Source of the DNA: Methanobacterium sp. PtaB.Bin024
Lineage (GTDB): Archaea; Methanobacteriota; Methanobacteria; Methanobacteriales; Methanobacteriaceae
Length of the DNA: 11,004 bases
Assembly: GCA_002067065.1 (NCBI GenBank)
Contig: MVPY01000049.1
Span: 1-11,004, forward strand
Reading direction: 5' to 3'
A model generated the notes under the pieces. That model searched no databases, had not been told where the DNA came from, and saw only the letters and a list, made by a program, of their open reading frames with translations. Position numbers and translations under genes: made by a program. This document shows positions 9,592 to 11,004 of this stretch, in pieces (positions within the stretch are counted from its first letter, which is position 1; each line of letters opens with the position of its first letter).

Positions 9592-10827
9592 TTAAATGGA
9601 TAGATTGGATATTCTATCCATAGCGTCTTTCGTATTTTCCAGGGTGTTAAAAGCAGTTAATCTGAGATATCCCTCACCGCTTGGTCCGAAACCAATACCG
9701 GGTGTGCCTACTACATGAGCTTCGTCCAGTAATAGATCAAAAAATTGCCAGGAATCCATATCACCTGGTGTTTTTATCCATATATATGGAGAGTTTATCC
9801 CACCATAAACACTCAAACCCATATTACTTAAACTTTCCCTGATGATAGTTGCATTTTTCATGTAATAATCAACGGATTCCTTTATTTCTTTTTGCCCTTC
9901 TGGTGAATAAACTGCACTGGCAGCAACCTGTACAGGATAAGAAACCCCGTTAAATTTGGTGGTCTGTCTGCGGTTCCATAAACTGTTTAAAGAATGGGGA
10001 TTACCTTCATCATCATAACCTATCACTTCCTTGGGCACTACTGTATATGCACAACGTGTGCCTGTAAAACCAGCATTTTTTGAAAAACTCCTGAATTCTA
10101 TGGCCACTTCACGGGCACCTTCAATCTCATAGATACTATGAGGGATGTTATCTTCCGTGATGTATGCTTCATAGGCGGCATCAAATAGGATGATGGAATT
10201 GTTTTTCTTAGCATAATCCACCCACACCGAAAGTTGTTCCTTGGTCAATGCGGTTCCAGTGGGGTTGTTAGGGTAACACAGATATATCAAGTCAACAGGT
10301 GTTTCAGGAAGTTCAGGTATAAAATCATTCTTTTCTGTGCAGGGAATGTAAACCAGATTTTGATAACGACCATCCTCTCCCATGGGCCCTGTTCGTCCAG
10401 CCATGACATTACTATCAACATAGACAGGATAAACTGGATCAGTAACAGCTACAGTATTTTTCAGGTCAAATATTTCCTGAATATTACCAGTATCACACTT
10501 AGCACCATCACTGATGAATAATTCATCTTTAGATAATTTAATTCCACGAGGTTCATAATCACCTTTAATTATTGTCTCAATTAGAAAATCGTATCCCTGT
10601 TCTGGACCATAACCATGGAATGTATCTGCTTTACCCATCTGGTCCACTGCTTCAGTGAATTTATTGGTAACTGCATTGGGTAAAGGTCGGGTTACATCAC
10701 CAATACCCATACGGATGATTTTAGCATCAGGGTTTTCTTTTTGATATTTTTCAACACGTTGATTAATTTCAATAAAAATGTAATTGCTTTCCAGCAACAG
10801 ATAGTTTTCATTAATTTTCACAGTCAT
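9592..10827 (-). CDS. dapL: LL-diaminopimelate aminotransferase (DapL)
   Basis: DapL converts tetrahydrodipicolinate and glutamate directly to LL-diaminopimelate, the short lysine route used by many methanogens, chlamydiae and plants. The 411-aa length is typical. It is a fold-type I PLP enzyme: RMGIGDVTRPLP (39-50), FHGYGPEQGYDFLIE (70-84), the phosphate-binding region ISDGAKCD (105-112), YPNNPTGT (185-192, Asn188), LFDAAYE (214-220, Asp216 pairing with the PLP ring), SFSKNAGFTGTR (247-258, Lys250 forming the Schiff base), and the substrate-carboxylate Arg389 in LRLTAFN. The phrase GDVTRPLP with SDGAKCD is diagnostic of DapL among class I/II aminotransferases. The start is ATG 10827; GGT (about 3-6 nt upstream on the minus strand) is only a weak SD. 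It is transcribed toward rfbD as a single-gene unit here. Confidence 0.96.
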   Translation of the reverse strand: MTVKINENYLLLESNYIFIEINQRVEKYQKENPDAKIIRMGIGDVTRPLPNAVTNKFTEAVDQMGKADTFHGYGPEQGYDFLIETIIKGDYEPRGIKLSKDELFISDGAKCDTGNIQEIFDLKNTVAVTDPVYPVYVDSNVMAGRTGPMGEDGRYQNLVYIPCTEKNDFIPELPETPVDLIYLCYPNNPTGTALTKEQLSVWVDYAKKNNSIILFDAAYEAYITEDNIPHSIYEIEGAREVAIEFRSFSKNAGFTGTRCAYTVVPKEVIGYDDEGNPHSLNSLWNRRQTTKFNGVSYPVQVAASAVYSPEGQKEIKESVDYYMKNATIIRESLSNMGLSVYGGINSPYIWIKTPGDMDSWQFFDLLLDEAHVVGTPGIGFGPSGEGYLRLTAFNTLENTKDAMDRISNLSI

Positions 10828-11004
10828 TTTCTACCACATCTATCCTTTTAAAAAATGTTATAATTTTGGCTAATACCAATTATTCTGGTAACCATATACT
10901 TATTCTTTTCACCAAATTGAAGATAACTATCGTAGATATTTATTGTAAAATATAGTAAGAATTTAATTGGTTTTTTAGGATTATTAATTTAATTACTAAC
11001 CATT
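10828..11004 (-). promoter_or_regulatory. dapL upstream region with candidate TATA box and palindrome
   Basis: No gene is visible in these 177 nt. Reading the minus strand, GTATATGG (10892-10899) after an A-rich stretch is the best-placed TATA candidate and predicts a leader of about 43 nt. TACCA-N7-TGGTA (10874-10890) lies between that box and the predicted start, an operator-like position. Other TATA-like sites are ACTATATTTTA (near 10948-10957) and AATTATAACATT (near 10857-10868). The choice among them is uncertain. Confidence 0.35.

Noticed and set aside
10234..10521. Plus-strand frame of 95 codons opposite dapL
   Set aside because: It is antisense to the intact dapL gene; no SD or domain was seen.

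Overview
The window reads as an AT-rich euryarchaeal chromosome segment, most likely a methanogen of the Methanobacteriales (Methanobacterium-like). The taxonomic call is inference. It rests on an archaeal-type tRNA-guanine transglycosylase with a PUA domain, a homodimer-type archaeal NAC, an LL-diaminopimelate aminotransferase (DapL), archaeal TATA-like boxes, and ribosome-binding sites that match an anti-SD of the form AUCACCUCCU.

Positions 7-6680 hold six tightly packed plus-strand genes that look like one operon. They are an MnmC-like methyltransferase, tgtA, nac, a calcineurin-like phosphoesterase, a Zc3h12a/NYN-type RNase protein with a duplicated C-terminal domain, and a membrane-anchored protein with two palm (nucleotidyl-cyclase-like) domains, the second carrying GGDD. 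Gaps are 9 nt or less and several genes overlap. The first three belong to tRNA modification and nascent-chain handling. The last three (phosphodiesterase-like, RNase-like and GGDD-palm) are the most interesting part: together they could form an uncharacterised nucleotide-signal/RNase module or a ribosome-linked RNA quality-control unit.

Positions 6681-7371 hold an A-rich repeat spacer, a small Ser/Thr/Asn-rich membrane-anchored surface protein, and a promoter region with several palindromes and direct repeats. After it come argJ (arginine biosynthesis) and an RmlD-family dTDP-4-dehydrorhamnose reductase (surface glycan precursor). Each has its own AT-rich upstream region and probable promoter.

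On the minus strand, dapL (lysine biosynthesis) converges on rmlD; a T-tract/A-tract pair between them can terminate both. The last 177 nt are the dapL promoter region. No tRNA, rRNA, CRISPR array, insertion sequence or integrase was seen.
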